Of a stretch of 43,055 nucleotides of DNA, positions 40,790 to 43,055 are shown piece by piece. Source of the DNA: Oscillospiraceae bacterium. Lineage in GTDB: Bacteria; Bacillota; Clostridia; Oscillospirales; Oscillospiraceae. The stretch is taken from assembly GCA_017440065.1 (NCBI GenBank), contig JAFSHY010000157.1, forward strand, positions 1 through 43,055, given 5' to 3'. Every line of letters starts with the position of its first letter. The first letter of the stretch is position 1. A program made the translations under genes and the position numbers. The notes beneath the pieces are model-generated. The model did not search any database. It saw only the letters and a program-made list of their open reading frames with translations, and had not been told where the DNA came from.

Positions 40790-42961
40790 ATGGACAATTA
40801 TATCGGCAGATTGCTGGATAATCGATACGAGATATTGGAAGTCATCGGCAGCGGCGGCATGGCCGTTGTCTATAAGGCGAGAGATCACCGCCTGAAGCGC
40901 TTGATCGCGGTCAAGATCCTGAAGGATGAGTATTCTCAGGATGATGAATTCCGTCGCCGTTTTACCGCGGAAAGCCAGGCCGTTGCCATGCTTTCCCATC
41001 CCAATATCGTCAGCGTTTACGATGTCAACAGCTGCGACGGCATCAATTATATCGTCATGGAACTGATTGACGGTATTACGCTTAAGCAGTATATGGCCCG
41101 CCGCGGCCAGCTGAACTGGCGCGAAACCCTTCATTTCAGCCTTCAGATCGATAAGGCGCTTGAGCATGCCCACGGAAGAGGCATTATCCACCGCGATATC
41201 AAGCCCCATAATATCATGATCCTGAAGGACGGCAGCGTGAAGGTAGCAGACTTCGGTATTGCCCGCATGACCTCTGCGCAGAGCACGCTGACCCGTGAAG
41301 CGCTGGGTTCCGTTCATTACATCTCTCCCGAGCAGGCGAAGGGCGGCAAAGTGGATTGCCGCAGTGACCTCTATTCTCTCGGTGTTGTGATGTATGAGAT
41401 GATGACGGCCAAAACTCCGTTTGACGGTGATACCCCTGTTGCCGTCGCCATTCAGCACATCAACGGCAAGGCACAGGCGCCCAGCGAACTGAACGCTGAG
41501 ATCCCTGCGGGTCTGGAGCAGATCACCATGCATGCCATGACCGCGGATCTGGAAGACCGCTATGCCAGCGCCACCGATATGCTCAATGATCTGGAAGAAT
41601 TCCGCAAGGATCCCTCCATCGTTTTTGCCTTCGCTCCCGTGGTGGCAGCAGCAGCCGTTGCCGCATCCGCTGCGGAACCTGCCTCTGCTGCTCCTGCCGC
41701 GCCCATTCTTGTCACACCTGCGGGCAGAAACGGCAATGCCGCTCACGCGGAAGAAGCCCCTGCCCGCCGTGTTAAGGCCGCAGCCGCTCCCGTCCGAAAT
41801 GAAAAGGAAGCGCTGGAAAACGAGAAGAAGGAAGACAAACGTACCATTCTGATCGTGGCGATCATTTCTCTGATCGCAGTGCTCGGTGTGGCGTATCTTC
41901 TGTTTGGCGTTCTGCTGAAGGGCCTTCTCAATAAAGACGAGCCGCTTTATGTCCCGAACTTTGTGGGCGCCTTCTGGGAGGAGATTTATCCCTCCGATTA
42001 TCCCGAATTTGAATTTGATACCAATGTGGAATGGGTCTATGACGAGGAAGTTCCCTATGGTCATGTCATTTCTCAGCTGCCTCTTGCCAATACCGAGGCG
42101 GAAGAGGGTACCATGATCCATCTGGTGCTTAGTCGCGGCGAAGAGACCTCCATTCCGTTGATGCCGCCGCTGAACGGTTTTGAAACTGCCAAGGCACAGC
42201 AGATTCTGGTCGATCTTCAGCTTTCTCTGCAGATCGTCATGGATCATGCCTACAGCGATACGTATCCCGAAGGTACGGTCGCGTATACCGATCCCGTGGA
42301 AGGTGTTGCCCTGCAGAAGGGTCAGACTGTCACGGTCTATGTCAGCGTCGGTCCCGAAACCGTGGAGGAAGAACCCGAGACCGAGATGGTCAAGGTTCCC
42401 GATGTGGTGGGCGAGTCTCTGGAAGATGCCGTGGATGCTCTGCGGGAAGCCGGCCTTGAGGTCGGCGACGTGACCACCGTGGAAAGCGACGAACCTGCAG
42501 GTACAGTTCTGGAGCAGGCAGTTAAGAAGGACACCGAAGTAGAAGCAGGTACTAAGGTCGATCTGGAGGTTGCGGTAGAGCCCGAAGAAGAACCTGAGGA
42601 AGAGCCGGAACCCGAACCTGAGCCTGAACCCGAAAAGCCCAATACCGGCACGGGCAACGAGAGCGGCACGGGAGGTACTACGCAGCAGCCCGAGCAGCCG
42701 CAGGAGCCGGAAGAACCGGAAGAACCGGAAGAACCCGAAACGCCCACCATCGGCGGCGCCGTTGTGAATGTTTCGCTTCCTTCTCAGGCGGGTGAAGTTG
42801 CCGTAGACCTTTGGATCGGTGATACGCTGGTTGCCAGCGAAGACGGTCTGACGGCAGACGGTTCCTCTGTCCCTGTTTATATCAGCGGCAGCGGTACGCA
42901 GGTCGTTGACATCTGGATCGATGGTGTGTATACCGGTTCTGTCACGGTAACCTTCTCATGA
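40790..42961 (+). CDS. prkC: PASTA-domain Ser/Thr protein kinase
   Basis: 723 residues. A transmembrane kinase sensing peptidoglycan fragments and lipid II. Kinase domain at about 10-270 with Lys42, HRD 134-136 and DFG 154-156, all intact. An Ala-rich juxtamembrane part, a transmembrane helix (about 352-376), and about three PASTA repeats (for example VKVPDVVGESLEDAVDALR) follow. Beyond them lies an Glu/Pro-rich stretch and a C-terminal beta-rich segment of about 70 residues not typical of PrkC. AAGGAG precedes the ATG. It overlaps rsgA by 4 nt. Confidence 0.95.
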   Translation: MDNYIGRLLDNRYEILEVIGSGGMAVVYKARDHRLKRLIAVKILKDEYSQDDEFRRRFTAESQAVAMLSHPNIVSVYDVNSCDGINYIVMELIDGITLKQYMARRGQLNWRETLHFSLQIDKALEHAHGRGIIHRDIKPHNIMILKDGSVKVADFGIARMTSAQSTLTREALGSVHYISPEQAKGGKVDCRSDLYSLGVVMYEMMTAKTPFDGDTPVAVAIQHINGKAQAPSELNAEIPAGLEQITMHAMTADLEDRYASATDMLNDLEEFRKDPSIVFAFAPVVAAAAVAASAAEPASAAPAAPILVTPAGRNGNAAHAEEAPARRVKAAAAPVRNEKEALENEKKEDKRTILIVAIISLIAVLGVAYLLFGVLLKGLLNKDEPLYVPNFVGAFWEEIYPSDYPEFEFDTNVEWVYDEEVPYGHVISQLPLANTEAEEGTMIHLVLSRGEETSIPLMPPLNGFETAKAQQILVDLQLSLQIVMDHAYSDTYPEGTVAYTDPVEGVALQKGQTVTVYVSVGPETVEEEPETEMVKVPDVVGESLEDAVDALREAGLEVGDVTTVESDEPAGTVLEQAVKKDTEVEAGTKVDLEVAVEPEEEPEEEPEPEPEPEPEKPNTGTGNESGTGGTTQQPEQPQEPEEPEEPEEPETPTIGGAVVNVSLPSQAGEVAVDLWIGDTLVASEDGLTADGSSVPVYISGSGTQVVDIWIDGVYTGSVTVTFS

Positions 42962-43055
42962 TGGAAGGCAGAATTGTAAAAGCGCTCAGCGGTTTCTACT
43001 ATGTGGAAACCGCTGAGTCTGCTGTCATAGAATGTAAGGCCCGCGGCAAATTCCG
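42958..43055 (+). CDS. rsgA: Ribosome small-subunit-dependent GTPase A (N-terminal part, cut by window end)
   Basis: Only 32 codons are seen, beginning MMEGRIVKALSGFYYVE and then ECKARGKFR, the OB-fold N-terminus of RsgA, which assists 30S maturation. The position after prkC is the conserved one. Start at 42958 (ATGA overlap) or 42961. Confidence 0.85.
   Translation, partial: MMEGRIVKALSGFYYVETAESAVIECKARGKF

Noticed and set aside
1-43055. tRNA, rRNA, insertion sequences, prophage or CRISPR
   Set aside because: I saw no cloverleaf, rRNA core, transposase or integrase motifs, or repeat arrays on either strand.

Overview
The window looks like a chromosomal segment of a moderately GC-rich anaerobic Clostridia bacterium, most likely of the Oscillospirales. 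This rests on the housekeeping gene order (yicC-remA-gmk-rpoZ-priA-def-fmt-rsmB-rlmN-prpC-prkC), the type A RNase P RNA, cdaA-cdaR, the DUF3343/cysteine desulfurase pair, and Cys-Gln thioester surface proteins with a clostridial-type xPKTG sorting signal. The genus is inferred only from gene content; no rRNA or tRNA gene was seen.

Layout. (1) 1-5151, minus strand: a partial type IV pilus / type II secretion-like operon. It starts with a transglutaminase-fold lipoprotein, then a PilC/GspF platform protein, four small membrane-anchored prepilin-like proteins, and PilT. (2) 5212-14018, minus strand: the most striking region. Three tandem paralogous genes each encode a secreted, Thr-rich, Cys-Gln thioester-domain surface protein ending in APKTG, a hydrophobic segment and basic residues. 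Each has its own promoter, terminator and about 280-nt leader with a c-di-GMP-I (GEMM-I) riboswitch. A second structured leader element and an upstream 17-bp site at constant spacing are also repeated in all three. (3) 14125-16965, plus: a divergently transcribed lipoprotein with Cys-repeat motifs, and a phosphohexomutase. (4) 16990-19954: an operon of an enolase-superfamily dehydratase/racemase, a dihydrodipicolinate-synthase-family enzyme and an IclR regulator, probably for catabolism of a sugar acid, with a palindrome inside its promoter; it converges on a DeoR-family regulator. (5) 20892-22526: an ECF sigma factor with a putative anti-sigma protein and an ECF-type promoter. (6) rnpB on the minus strand, divergent from murD-ispD-ispF. 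(7) DUF3343 and cysteine desulfurase genes. (8) 27053 to the right edge: a long co-oriented run from cdaA through rseC-like, DUF5685, J-domain and membrane proteins into the yicC-to-rsgA housekeeping cluster; rsgA is cut by the window edge.

How the parts may work together. In clostridia c-di-GMP commonly switches cells from motile to sessile by acting on riboswitches ahead of pilus and adhesin genes. Here three covalent-type adhesins carry such riboswitches, next to pilus-motor genes. In all three copies the sequence just before the start codon repeats the 5' strand of riboswitch helix P1. This suggests that c-di-GMP frees the start site, making an ON switch. That logic, and the function of the extra leader structure, are inferences from base pairing read by eye. 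No sortase, GGDEF or EAL gene lies in the window.
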